From: Ectothiorhodospira sp. BSL-9
Lineage (GTDB): Bacteria; Pseudomonadota; Gammaproteobacteria; Ectothiorhodospirales; Ectothiorhodospiraceae
Length of the DNA: 64,000 nucleotides
NCBI RefSeq assembly: GCF_001632845.1
Contig: NZ_CP011994.1
Coordinates: 1,426,001 to 1,490,000 of the forward strand
Direction: 5' to 3'
The notes under the pieces were generated by a model. It was not told the DNA's origin and searched no databases. It was given only the letters and a program-made list of their open reading frames with translations. Position numbers and translations under genes: made by a program. Shown here one piece after another: positions 43,192 to 52,739 of this stretch; position 1 is the first letter of the stretch; the number at the start of each line of letters is the position of its first letter.

Positions 43192-43260
43192 CAAAACGGG
43201 GACAGACACCTTTTTTGCCGGCCCGCAGGGCGGCGAAAAAGGTGTCTGTCCCCGTTTTGC
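43191..43260. terminator. 70-bp near-perfect palindrome closing the rnf operon
   Basis: GCAAAACGGGGACAGACACC plus TTTTT at the left pairs with GGTGTCTGTCCCCGTTTTGC at the right, leaving a short GC-rich loop. The arms are about 30 bases. The GGGGACAGACACC core is common in mobile REP/MITE-like elements of proteobacteria, so this may be both a transcription terminator and a small inserted element. It begins at the last base of the Cys-rich gene stop codon. Confidence 0.8.
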
Positions 43261-43307
43261 TCTTTTTGGTAACGTGAATTGGGCCTCACGACGAAAGGAT
43301 GCCTTGA

Positions 43308-44021
43308 ATGGCAAAGCTGCTGATCATCAAGACCGGGACGAAGATCCCCTCCCTTCAGGATCATCCGGGGGATTACGAGCACTGGATCGCCCATGGGATG
43401 CGCTGGCCCATGGAACAGGTGCTTGTTGCCGATGTGCAGGCTGGCGACCCCTTGCCGGACGCGGGCAGTGTGGCGGCGGTGGCCATCACCGGTTCCGGTT
43501 CGATGGTGACCGAACAGGCTCCGTGGATGGTCCGCACCGCCCACTGGCTCACCGGCGCCGTGGATCGGGGGCTGCCGATCCTGGGCATCTGTTTTGGGCA
43601 CCAGTTGCTGGCCTGGGCCCTGGGAGGCCGGGCGGATTACAACCCCCGGGGTATCGAGGTGGGCACTGCCATCGTGAACCTCACCGAGGCGGCCGCCGAG
43701 GATGCCCTGTTCCGTGTGCTGCCCGAGCGGTTCCCGGCCCAGGTGAGTCATAGTCAGTCGGTGCTCGCCCTGCCTGCCGGCGCCGTGCGCCTGGGCTGGA
43801 GTGATATGGACGACCATCAGGGCTTCCGTTTCGGCGAGCGAGCCTGGGGCCTGCAGTTTCATCCGGAATTCGATGACCGGATCGTACCCCATTACGTGGA
43901 GTACTACCGGGAGCGCCTGCTGGAGCAGGGGCGTAATGCGGATGAGTTGCTCGGCCAGGTGCAGGCGGCGCCGGAGAGTGTGGGCGTGCTGGGGCGGTTC
44001 GGGGATCTGGTGCGTGGATAA
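43308..44021 (+). CDS. Class I glutamine amidotransferase-like protein
   Basis: The 237-residue protein has the class I GATase triad: Cys in GICFGHQLLA, His and Glu in LQFHPEF. It lacks any synthase domain and resembles the small stand-alone GMP-synthase-like amidotransferases, some of which hydrolyse gamma-glutamyl compounds. Substrate unknown. The gene is alone, after the palindrome closing the rnf cluster, and converges on hrpA. Confidence 0.88.
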   Translation: MAKLLIIKTGTKIPSLQDHPGDYEHWIAHGMRWPMEQVLVADVQAGDPLPDAGSVAAVAITGSGSMVTEQAPWMVRTAHWLTGAVDRGLPILGICFGHQLLAWALGGRADYNPRGIEVGTAIVNLTEAAAEDALFRVLPERFPAQVSHSQSVLALPAGAVRLGWSDMDDHQGFRFGERAWGLQFHPEFDDRIVPHYVEYYRERLLEQGRNADELLGQVQAAPESVGVLGRFGDLVRG

Positions 44022-44024
44022 ATT

Positions 44025-47000
44025 TTAAGCCCGGTCCAGCGCCTTGCGGTCTTCCTCCAGGCGCTTCACCGAGACCTTTTCCACGGTGCGGATCTCCTGG
44101 GCGAACAGCGATAGGCGCAGTTCCTCGATGCGCCAGCGATAGCGTTGCAACTCCTCCTCCCTGTCGGGATGTACGCCGGCCTTGAGGCGGGTCTTGCAAT
44201 CGTCCCATAAGGGTTCGATGTCCACCCGGGCGCGGCGGTCCTTGTCCGGGGCCTGGTCCAGGCGTTCCAGGCGACGGTCGATGCCGGCCAGGTACTGGGG
44301 GTGGCGGGCGAGCCACTGGGGCGGGGTTTCCAGCACGAAGTGGGGGTAGATCAGGTGATCCAGCTGATCCCGCACGTCTCCCGCCGCCTCGATCCAGGAC
44401 AGGGGCAGGGCACCCTTCAGGCGTGAGCGGATGCCCTGGTAGGCCTCCAGGATCGTGCCCAGCTGCTCACACAGTTCATTGCACTGCCCTACCAGTTCAC
44501 TGCGTCCGGCCTCCAAACGTGCTTCGAAGGCCTCGGCGTCACGGGGCCAGGGATCGGCCATGAACACCCGCTCCACCGCGGCGAAGACCAGGTCATCCTT
44601 CAGGACCTCGCAGCGATCCACCGCGTTGTACTGCAGGCACAGGCGCTGGATGTTGGGCAGGTGGCGGTAGAGATATTTCACCTGATCCCGAACCCCCAGC
44701 ATGAACAGCCGACGCAGCCCGGCCCGATGCGTGGCCCGGGCCCGCACGGGGCTGTCGATGATCACCCGGGCAACGCTGTCGCCCCGGTCCTCCAGGGCCG
44801 GGTAGCCTCGGAGTGTGGCCCCGTGCTGCTCGAACTCCACCGATTCCTCCAGGGGACCAAAGTCCCACTGGGTGATCCCCTCACGCTCGAAGCCCTCGGG
44901 GCGATGTTCCTCGAAGCTTTCCTGGGCATGGCCGGACAGTTCGGCCTTGAGGGCCTCCAGGTCGCGTCCGGCGGTCAGCTCCTGCCCCTGGGCATCCACC
45001 ACCCGGTAGCGCAGGACCAGATGGGGCTCCAGCCGCTGGGGATGCCATTCATCCAGGGGGATGTCGGTGCCGGTGATCTCCCGCAGGGCGCGGCTGATGG
45101 CCGGGATCAGCGGCCCCCGTGGCTCACCCATGCGCCCCAGGGCAGCCTTGGCAAACTCCGGGGCTGGAACGAAATGGCGTCTGATGGCCTTGGGCAGGCT
45201 CTTGATCAGGGCAGTGACCTTTTCCTCCAGCAGGCCGGGGACCAGCCAGTCGCCCACGTCCGGGTCCAGGGCATTGAGGGCGGCCAGCGGCACGGTGAGG
45301 GTGACGCCGTCGGCCTCGTGGCCCGGGTCAAAGTGGTAGCTCAGGGGCAAACGCAGCCCGCCGGTATGCAGCGAGTCGGGGAACTGATCCGCATCCAGTC
45401 CCGGGGCGTCGCGCTGCATCAGGGTGTCCCGGTCCAGGTGCAGGATGGACGGGTCCTCCCGTTCCGCCTGCTTGCGCCAGCGCTCGAAGGAGGCGGCATC
45501 ATGCACCCCGGCGGGGATGCGGCTGTCGTAGAAGTCGTACAGCACCTGCTCGTCGGCCAGCAGATCCCGGCGCCGGCCCCGGGCCTCCAGGTCCTCGATC
45601 TCCCGGATCAGGTCCCGATTATGGACCAGGGCCTCGGCACGGCTGCGCAGGCGCCCGGCCACCAGTCCCTCGCGGATGAACACCTGGCGCGCATCCTCCG
45701 GGGCCACGCGCCCATAGTTCACCTTGCGCTTGGGATTGATGATCAGACCGTGCAGGGTGATGCGATCGTAAGCCCCCACGGTGCCCCGCCGAGGCTCGAA
45801 GTGGGGGTCGAAATAGTGATGCTTGAGCAGGTGACCAGCCACCGTCTCCAACCAGTCGGGCCGGATGGCGGCGCACTCCCGGGCATACACCCGTGTGGTC
45901 TCGGCGATCTCTGCCGCCATCAACCAGCCCGGTGGGCTCTTGAACAAACCCGATCCCGGATGGATGTGGAAGCGGCGGTTGCGGGCACCCAGGTAGTCCC
46001 CCCGCTCGGTCTTCACACCGATCTGATTCACCAGGCCGGTGAGCAGGGCGCGGTGGATGGCGGCGGGATCGGCGGGTTCCTGATTCTCCTTCAGGCCCAG
46101 TTCGTTGAGATGCTGGCGTAGCTGGCCGTGCAGGTCCTGCCATTCGCGCATGCGGAGGAAAGAGATGAATTCCTCCCGGCACCAGGTCCGCAGCTTGGAC
46201 TGGGACAGGTGCCGGGACTGATCCCGCCAGGCCTTCCACAGGTTCAGATAGCTCAGGAAGTCCGAGCCCGGTTCCCGGTGACGGGCGTGGGCCTCGTCGG
46301 CCGCCTGACGCTTGTCGGCGGGGCGCTCCCGCGGATCCTGAATGGCCAGCATGGCGACGATCAGGTTCACCTCCGCCAGGGCCTGCTCGCGGGCGCCGGC
46401 CAGGAGTATGGCGCCCAGCATGGGGTCCACCGGCAGCCGGGCCAGTTGCCGACCCACGTCGGTGATCCGATGGGCGCCGTCCACCGCCTGCAGGGTCTCC
46501 AGCAGCTTGAAGCCATCGCGGATCAGGCGGGTGTCCGGGGGCTCCACGAAGGGGAACTGCTCCGGGTCGCCCAGATTGAGATGGGCCATCTGCAGGATGA
46601 CCGAGGCCAGGTTGGAGCGCAGGATCTCCGGGTCGGTGTACTCGGGCCGCAGCGCGAAGTCCTCCTCGGAATACAGTCGCACGCAGATGCCGGGCCCGAG
46701 CCGGCCGCAGCGCCCCGCTCGCTGATTGGCCGAGGCCTGGGAGATGGGTTCCAGGGACAACCGCTGCAGCCTTGAGCGCCAGGCATAGCGGGCCACCCGG
46801 GCCAGGCCCGAGTCGATCACATAGCGGATGCCGGGCACGGTGAGCGCGGTTTCGGCCACGTTGGTGGCCAGCACCACCCGTCGGCCCGTATGAGGGGCAA
46901 ACACCTTGTTCTGCTCCGCCGCCGAGAGCCGGGCATACAACGGCAGGATTTCCGTGTGTTTGGGGTGATGCTTGCGCAGGGCCTCGGCGGCCTCGCGGAT

Positions 47001-47903
47001 CTCCCGCTCCCCGGGCAGGAATACGAGGATGTCGCCACGGCCCTCGGCGGCCAGTTCGTCCACGGCCTGCAGCAGGGCGTCGTTGAGATCCCGATCGGTA
47101 TCGGCGTCATCTTCCCCCGTCACGGGGCGGTAGCGGACCTCCACCGGGTAGGTGCGCCCTGGCACCGTATAGATGGGCGCATCGTTGAAATGCCCGGCGA
47201 TCAACTCTGGCGCCAGGGTGGCGGAGGTGATGATCAGTTTCAGATCAGGCCGGCGGGGCAGCAGGCGCTTGAGATAGCCCAGCAGGAAGTCGATGTTGAG
47301 GCTGCGCTCATGGGCCTCGTCGATGATCAGGGTGTCGTAGGCGGTGAGATCCGGGTCGGAGCGCAGTTCCGCCAGGAGGATGCCGTCGGTCATGAGCTTG
47401 ATATGGCTTTGCGGACCCACGTGGTCGGAAAAACGCACCTTGAAGCCGACGGTCTCGCCAACACGGCTGTGCAGTTCCTCGGCGATGCGGTTGGCCACGG
47501 AGCGCGCGGCGATGCGTCGGGGTTGGGTGTGGCCGATGAGGCCATCCACGCCCCGCCCCAGAGACAGGCAGATCTTGGGGAGCTGGGTGGTCTTGCCGGA
47601 GCCGGTCTCTCCGCAGATCACCACCACCTGATGCTGGGTGATGAGTTTGGCGATCTCATCACGATGGGCACTGACGGGAAGGTCTTCGGGGAAATCGGGC
47701 TTGGGCAGCGCGGTCAGACGCTGTTCACGGGCCTGTGTGGAGGCCTCGATGCGTTGCTCAAGGCGAGTCTGCAGGCGGTCGGCGGGTTTGCCGGCGTTCA
47801 GGCGGCGACGCAGGCGGTCCACATCCTTGGCGAGGGCGGGGCGGTCGGGGGCCCGGCAGTGTGGCAGGCGGGATGCGAGGGCGTCGGGGGAGGGGCTGGG
47901 CAT
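44025..47903 (-). CDS. hrpA: ATP-dependent RNA helicase HrpA (DEAH box)
   Basis: The 1292-residue protein has the HrpA layout and length. Walker A GETGSGKT is at residues 98-105, the DEAH box lies in TLIIDEAHERSLNIDFL, SATLA and QRAGRCGRLGPG (motif VI) follow, and then the long C-terminal region specific to HrpA includes the HA2/OB-fold and DUF3418 parts (ALNALDPDVGDWLVPGLLEE, RRHFVPAPEFAKAAL). HrpA is a 3'-5' RNA helicase linked to mRNA and ribosome processing. It is separated from the SPOR gene by 57 bases and runs in the same direction. Confidence 0.95.
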   Translation of the reverse strand: MPSPSPDALASRLPHCRAPDRPALAKDVDRLRRRLNAGKPADRLQTRLEQRIEASTQAREQRLTALPKPDFPEDLPVSAHRDEIAKLITQHQVVVICGETGSGKTTQLPKICLSLGRGVDGLIGHTQPRRIAARSVANRIAEELHSRVGETVGFKVRFSDHVGPQSHIKLMTDGILLAELRSDPDLTAYDTLIIDEAHERSLNIDFLLGYLKRLLPRRPDLKLIITSATLAPELIAGHFNDAPIYTVPGRTYPVEVRYRPVTGEDDADTDRDLNDALLQAVDELAAEGRGDILVFLPGEREIREAAEALRKHHPKHTEILPLYARLSAAEQNKVFAPHTGRRVVLATNVAETALTVPGIRYVIDSGLARVARYAWRSRLQRLSLEPISQASANQRAGRCGRLGPGICVRLYSEEDFALRPEYTDPEILRSNLASVILQMAHLNLGDPEQFPFVEPPDTRLIRDGFKLLETLQAVDGAHRITDVGRQLARLPVDPMLGAILLAGAREQALAEVNLIVAMLAIQDPRERPADKRQAADEAHARHREPGSDFLSYLNLWKAWRDQSRHLSQSKLRTWCREEFISFLRMREWQDLHGQLRQHLNELGLKENQEPADPAAIHRALLTGLVNQIGVKTERGDYLGARNRRFHIHPGSGLFKSPPGWLMAAEIAETTRVYARECAAIRPDWLETVAGHLLKHHYFDPHFEPRRGTVGAYDRITLHGLIINPKRKVNYGRVAPEDARQVFIREGLVAGRLRSRAEALVHNRDLIREIEDLEARGRRRDLLADEQVLYDFYDSRIPAGVHDAASFERWRKQAEREDPSILHLDRDTLMQRDAPGLDADQFPDSLHTGGLRLPLSYHFDPGHEADGVTLTVPLAALNALDPDVGDWLVPGLLEEKVTALIKSLPKAIRRHFVPAPEFAKAALGRMGEPRGPLIPAISRALREITGTDIPLDEWHPQRLEPHLVLRYRVVDAQGQELTAGRDLEALKAELSGHAQESFEEHRPEGFEREGITQWDFGPLEESVEFEQHGATLRGYPALEDRGDSVARVIIDSPVRARATHRAGLRRLFMLGVRDQVKYLYRHLPNIQRLCLQYNAVDRCEVLKDDLVFAAVERVFMADPWPRDAEAFEARLEAGRSELVGQCNELCEQLGTILEAYQGIRSRLKGALPLSWIEAAGDVRDQLDHLIYPHFVLETPPQWLARHPQYLAGIDRRLERLDQAPDKDRRARVDIEPLWDDCKTRLKAGVHPDREEELQRYRWRIEELRLSLFAQEIRTVEKVSVKRLEEDRKALDRA

Positions 47904-47960
47904 GGTGCATATTTTGCCTTGGGCAGGCCCTCACCCCAACCCCTCTCTCCAGTCCTCCCT

Positions 47961-48536
47961 TCAACCGGATCCGGGTTTTCTCATCATCATGGTCTGGATC
48001 TGATTGTCATGGAGCCGATCACGGATGCGGTTGAGCTGATCCAGGTCGCTGAACGGGCCCACCTGTACCCGGTGCCAGGTGTCGTTGTTCACTTCCACCT
48101 GCCGGATATTGGCCTCCACCCCCAGCATGGCCAGACTGGCACGCATGCGGTCAGCATCCTGGGAACCCCGGAACGATCCCGCCTGCAGAATGTACTCGCC
48201 GGGCTCCTCCACCCGGGAGGGCGGTGGGGGCTCCCCACCCGGTGCCGACGGTGGGTCCACGCGCGGTTCGGGGACCACCACCTCCAGTTCGGGCAGCAGG
48301 GTGTAGAACTCGAACCGGTGCCGTGATTCCGTTTCCGGCGCCGCTGGTGGTGCCTGCTCCACGCGGGCCTGGGGGGGCACGTCGTCGGAAGAGCGCTGGG
48401 TTTCCAGATAGATCAGCAGCGCAGCAAACAGGCCGATGGTCAGGCCAGCCACACCCCACACCCAACCGGGCAGGGGCGTGCTCTCCTGCGGTGGTGGCTT
48501 GCGTCGGCTGGCCTGACGTCGGGTGGTGCGGGCCAT
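47961..48536 (-). CDS. SPOR-domain membrane protein (FtsN-like)
   Basis: A 191-residue protein with a basic cytoplasmic start, one membrane helix (WVWGVAGLTIGLFAALLIYL), a Pro/Glu-rich periplasmic linker and a C-terminal SPOR domain (EYILQAGSFRGSQDADRMRA then SLAMLGVEANIRQVEV). SPOR domains bind denuded peptidoglycan at the division site. Its ATG shares one base with the argS stop (TAATG). FtsN-like genes behind argS are common in gammaproteobacteria, so a cell-division role is likely. Confidence 0.9.
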   Translation of the reverse strand: MARTTRRQASRRKPPPQESTPLPGWVWGVAGLTIGLFAALLIYLETQRSSDDVPPQARVEQAPPAAPETESRHRFEFYTLLPELEVVVPEPRVDPPSAPGGEPPPPSRVEEPGEYILQAGSFRGSQDADRMRASLAMLGVEANIRQVEVNNDTWHRVQVGPFSDLDQLNRIRDRLHDNQIQTMMMRKPGSG

Positions 48537-50296
48537 TACATCTCCTCGGGTGCGGACACGCCCAGCAACCCGAGCCCGTTGGCGAGCACCTGGCGCACGG
48601 CCAGGATCAGGTTCAGACGGGCATCCCGCAGATCCGCATCATCCACCAGGAACTGGTGGGCGTTGTAGTAGGTGTGGAAGTCATTGGCCAGATCCCGCAG
48701 GTAGTTGGCCACCTGATGGGGCTCTTCCGCCAGGGCGGCTGCCTCCACCAGTTCCGGGTAATGGGCCAGGCCGCCGAGCAGGGCAGCCTCATGGTCTTCG
48801 CTCAGGCGCGCCAGATGCGCCTGACCGTTGGCCAGGTCATGGCTCAACCCCTTGGCCTGCATCTGCCGCAGCACGCTGCAGACCCGGGCATGGGCATACT
48901 GGATGTAGTACACCGGATTGTCGGCGGATTCCGACTTGGCCAGGTCCAGATCGAAGTCCAGGTGCTGTTCGCAGCGGCGCATCACGTAGAAGAATCGCGC
49001 TGCATCCTTGCCCACCTCATCGCGCAGTTCGCGCAGGGTCACAAAGCTGCCCGAGCGCGTGGACATCTGCACCCGCTCCCCACTGCGGTACAAGATCGCG
49101 AACTGGACCAGCAGCACGTCCAGGCGGGCATCGTCCTGACCCAGGGCCTGCAGGGCGGCTTTCACCCGTGGCACGTAGCCATGATGGTCGGCGCCCCAGA
49201 CATCGATCACCCGGTCATAACCCCGCTCGAACTTCTCCATGTGATAGGCGATATCCGAGGCGAAATAGGTGGTCTGACCATTGTCACGCTGGACCACGCG
49301 ATCCTTTTCGTCACCGTATTCGGTGGAGCGGAACCACAGGGCCCCGTCCTTTTCGTACACCTGACCGCTGTTACGCAGGGTTTCCAGGGCGCGGTTCACG
49401 GAGCCCTTCTCGGTCAGCGAGCGCTCCGAGTACCAGGTGTCGTAGTGGACGCCGAACTCCCCAAGATCGTCGCGGATATCATCCAGAATGCTGTTCAGGC
49501 CCAGTTCAAAGACGTAGCGATAGCGGTTTTCACCCAGGGCCTCCTGGGCGCGGGCGATCATGGCATCGATGAAGATTTCCTTGTCGCCGCCGTCGGGTTC
49601 GTCGGCAGGCAGGTCGTTCATGAGCGCCTCGGCACTGATGGCGTAGTCGTTGCCGTGTTCTTGGAACAGGGTGTCGGCGATGTCGCGCACATACTCACCC
49701 CGGTAGCCGTTGGCCGGGAAGTGGAATTCCACCCCGCAGCGCTCCAGATAGCGCAGCCAGACGCTGGTGGCCAGGATATCCATCTGCCGACCGGCATCGT
49801 TCACGTAGTATTCCCGATGCACGTCAAAGCCAACGGTCTCCAGCAGATCCGCCACCGCCGCCCCGTAGGCGGCTCCGCGGCCATGGCCCACATGCAGCGG
49901 GCCGGTGGGGTTGGCGGAGACGAACTCCACCTGCACCCGTTTGCCTTCCCCCAGATGGCTTCGGCCGTAGGCCTCGCCGGAGTCCAGCACCTGGGTGATC
50001 ACCGCCAGACGGGCCGTCTCGCTGATGAACAGGTTGATAAAGCCGGGGCCGGCAATCTCCACCTTGTCCACCAACGGGGATTCGGGCAGATGATCGATGA
50101 GGGTCTGGGCCACGTCCCGGGGCCTGGAGCCCATGGGCTTGGCCAGTTGCATGGCCAGGTTGGTGGCGAAATCACCATGGGCCTTGTCTCGCGTGCGGGT
50201 CAGCTGCACCTCCACATGGTGCCCCTCATTGAGGGCGCCGGTTTGCTTGAGGGCTTGCAGGGACTGCTCGAGAAGGGCCTGGAGTTGAGGTTTCAA
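48536..50296 (-). CDS. argS: Arginyl-tRNA synthetase
   Basis: The 586-residue class I enzyme charges tRNA-Arg. The HIGH-type motif reads [20 protein letters not shown]. The KMSK position is the ArgS-type variant in [20 protein letters not shown]. The N-terminal Add-1 domain (about 1-110) and C-terminal helical anticodon domain ending [10 protein letters not shown] are present. Length is normal. A SPOR-domain gene follows directly with a one-base overlap. Confidence 0.96.
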   Translation of the reverse strand: MKPQLQALLEQSLQALKQTGALNEGHHVEVQLTRTRDKAHGDFATNLAMQLAKPMGSRPRDVAQTLIDHLPESPLVDKVEIAGPGFINLFISETARLAVITQVLDSGEAYGRSHLGEGKRVQVEFVSANPTGPLHVGHGRGAAYGAAVADLLETVGFDVHREYYVNDAGRQMDILATSVWLRYLERCGVEFHFPANGYRGEYVRDIADTLFQEHGNDYAISAEALMNDLPADEPDGGDKEIFIDAMIARAQEALGENRYRYVFELGLNSILDDIRDDLGEFGVHYDTWYSERSLTEKGSVNRALETLRNSGQVYEKDGALWFRSTEYGDEKDRVVQRDNGQTTYFASDIAYHMEKFERGYDRVIDVWGADHHGYVPRVKAALQALGQDDARLDVLLVQFAILYRSGERVQMSTRSGSFVTLRELRDEVGKDAARFFYVMRRCEQHLDFDLDLAKSESADNPVYYIQYAHARVCSVLRQMQAKGLSHDLANGQAHLARLSEDHEAALLGGLAHYPELVEAAALAEEPHQVANYLRDLANDFHTYYNAHQFLVDDADLRDARLNLILAVRQVLANGLGLLGVSAPEEM

Positions 50297-50422
50297 GGTT
50301 CTGGGTATCCGAGATTGGGGCGAAGGGCCTGATTTGCTGGCCAGATTTTACCGGGGTTGGTGGGGTGGGTGAATACCCGGGGGGCAAACCAGGTGCTGGG
50401 GAGGTCTGTGGGATCATTGCTT

Positions 50423-52633
50423 TCACGTCAGGTCCACCGGGTCCACATCGATGGACCAGCGTACCTGCCGGGCGCCGGGTAGCCGGGTCAGTTCCGGTAG
50501 CCAGGGGGTCAGGGCCTGCTGCAGATCCTGCCGCCGGGGCGCGTGCAGCAGCAGGTGCGCCCGGTAGCGTCCCGCGCGGCGCTCCATGGGGGCAGGGGCA
50601 GGGCCCCAGGGATGGATTCCCGGGGGTGAAAGTGACTGGAGGTGGTCTCGCGCCTTTTCGAGAAACGCCAGCGGCGCCTGGGCATCGGCCGCTTCTGCCC
50701 GTAGCAGCGCCAGGGAGGCATAGGGAGGCAGGGCCGCCTCGCGCCTTTCCGTCAGGGCGGTGCGGGCAAAGGCCGTGTAGCCGCCCCCCAGCAGGCTGGA
50801 GAGCAGCGGATGATCCGGCTGGTGGGTCTGAATCATCACCTCGCCAGCCCGCAGGGCCCGACCCGAGCGGCCCGCCACCTGGATGATCGTCTGTGCCAGG
50901 CGCTCCACGGCCCGAAAATCCACGCTGAACAGCCCCTGATCCGCATCGAGAATGGCCGCCAGCGTGACATTGGGGAAATCATGCCCCTTGGCCAGCATCT
51001 GTGTGCCCACCAGAATGCGGTAGCGGCCTTCACGCACCCCCTCCAGTGCCGATTCCAGCGATCCCTTGCGGCGGGTGCTGTCCCGGTCGATGCGAATGGC
51101 CGGGTACTGGGGGAAGTGCTTGTGCAGGGCCTGTTCGATGCGCTCCGTACCCTGTCCACGAGGGGCCAGGGCACTGCCGCAGGAGGGGCAGCGGACCGGA
51201 ATGCCGGTTTCGTGGCCGCAATGATGACAGCGCAGGCGGCGTGCCCCGGCATGCCAGGTCATGCGGGCATCGCAGCGGTGACAATCAGCCACCCAGCCGC
51301 AGTCATGGCAGATCAGGGCCGGGGCAAAGCCGCGCCGGTTGAGGAACAACAGCACCTGACCATCGGCCTCCAGGTGGCGTTGCATGGCATCCAGCAGGGC
51401 GGTGGATAGCCCCTCGTCCATGAACTGCTGGCGCACGTCCAGCACCTTCAGGCGCGGCGCCACCGCGCCCCCGGCGCGCCCGGGGAGTTCGATCCTCTGA
51501 TACTGCCCCCGCTCCACGTTACCCAGGCTTTCCAGGGATGGGGTGGCCGAGCCCAGGACCACCGGCACCGCCTCCCGATGCCCGCGCATCACGGCCAGGT
51601 CCCGGGCGTGATAGCGAAAGCCTTCCTGCTGCTTGAGGGAGCTGTCGTGCTCCTCGTCCACGATGACCAACCCAGGCCGAGCCCAGGGTACGAACACCGC
51701 GGAGCGCGTGCCGATGATCACCCCGGCCTCGCCGGACCGGGCCGAGAGCCAGGCACAGTGCCGTTCCCCCTCATTGAGGCTGGAATGCAGCACGGCGATG
51801 GGGGTGTTCAGGCGCTGGCGAAAGCGCTCCAGCAGCTGGGGGGTGAGGGCGATCTCGGGCACCAGGACCAGGCACTGCAGCCCCCGCTCCAGCACCTGTT
51901 CGATGGCGTGCAGATACACTTCGGTCTTGCCGCTGCCGGTCACGCCTTCCAGTAGATGGCAGGTAAAGCCCCCCAGGCTTGCGGTGATGCGCGAGACGGC
52001 TAACTGCTGGGCCTCATTCAGCACCGGGGCGTCGGGGCGTTCAACCCGGGGTGGCTCCAGACAAGGCTGATGATGGCTGGCCACCAGCCCCTTGTCGATC
52101 AGGGCCTTGAGGGCTGGGCGCGGCTCGCTGTCCTGGTCTGCGCGCAATTGCTCCAGGGTGAGTCCTTCGGGATGTGTCTGCAGGCGGTGCAGCACCGAGG
52201 CCTGGCGGGGGGCGCGGGTGAGGGTGTCGGGGGCGGTGGCCTGGCCCGCCTGCGTGAGCCGGTAGCGCTCGATCCCCCGGGCCATGGCGGCCTTGCCCTG
52301 GCGCAGGTTATTGGGCAGCGCGGTACTGATTACATCCCCCAGTGAGTGGTGATAGTAGTCGGCCGCCCAGCGCAACAGGTTCAGGAGCGGGGTATCCAGC
52401 AGCGGGGTCTCGTCCAGCACTGCCTCGATGTGCTTGAGCCTGCCCTCCGGCAGGTCCGACGTCTGCCCATGGCCGACGACCAGCCCCACCACCCTGCGTC
52501 GACCGAAGGGCACCCGCACCCGAGCGCCCACCGTGGGTAGGGGGCCCTGGGTAGGGGGTAGGTAGTCAAAATGCCCATGCAGGGGGGTGGGCACCGCGAC
52601 CTGAACGATGGAAGCTGGGAATGAACGCGGCAT
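50423..52633 (-). CDS. priA: Primosomal replication helicase PriA
   Basis: The 736-residue protein restarts stalled replication forks. The N-terminal 3'-DNA binding region is followed by a helicase core (LEGVTGSGKTEVYL; DEEHDSSLKQQEGFRYHARD) and a zinc-binding stretch, CHDCGWVADCHRCDARM, CHHCGHETGIPVRCPSCGSA, with the paired CxxC motifs. Motifs GTQMLAKGHDFPNVTL and QVAGRSGRALRAGEV complete the helicase. Length is typical. A transcription terminator for the pnt operon lies between its start and pntB. Confidence 0.95.
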   Translation of the reverse strand: MPRSFPASIVQVAVPTPLHGHFDYLPPTQGPLPTVGARVRVPFGRRRVVGLVVGHGQTSDLPEGRLKHIEAVLDETPLLDTPLLNLLRWAADYYHHSLGDVISTALPNNLRQGKAAMARGIERYRLTQAGQATAPDTLTRAPRQASVLHRLQTHPEGLTLEQLRADQDSEPRPALKALIDKGLVASHHQPCLEPPRVERPDAPVLNEAQQLAVSRITASLGGFTCHLLEGVTGSGKTEVYLHAIEQVLERGLQCLVLVPEIALTPQLLERFRQRLNTPIAVLHSSLNEGERHCAWLSARSGEAGVIIGTRSAVFVPWARPGLVIVDEEHDSSLKQQEGFRYHARDLAVMRGHREAVPVVLGSATPSLESLGNVERGQYQRIELPGRAGGAVAPRLKVLDVRQQFMDEGLSTALLDAMQRHLEADGQVLLFLNRRGFAPALICHDCGWVADCHRCDARMTWHAGARRLRCHHCGHETGIPVRCPSCGSALAPRGQGTERIEQALHKHFPQYPAIRIDRDSTRRKGSLESALEGVREGRYRILVGTQMLAKGHDFPNVTLAAILDADQGLFSVDFRAVERLAQTIIQVAGRSGRALRAGEVMIQTHQPDHPLLSSLLGGGYTAFARTALTERREAALPPYASLALLRAEAADAQAPLAFLEKARDHLQSLSPPGIHPWGPAPAPMERRAGRYRAHLLLHAPRRQDLQQALTPWLPELTRLPGARQVRWSIDVDPVDLT

Positions 52634-52683
52634 GAGGATGGCGACCGGAAAGCAAGGATAGGCACACTACCCCCCCAGGCGCC

Positions 52684-52716
52684 CAAAAAAAAGCCCGGGC
52701 ACAAGGCCCGGGCTCT
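52684..52716 (-). terminator. Rho-independent terminator after pntB
   Basis: On the minus strand, AGCCCGGGC and GCCCGGGCT form a stem with a short loop, followed by a run of T. It lies about 25 bases beyond the pntB stop and would end the pntA1-A2-B transcript. Confidence 0.88.
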
Positions 52717-52739
52717 TCAAGCAGGCAACCCCGAGGGGG

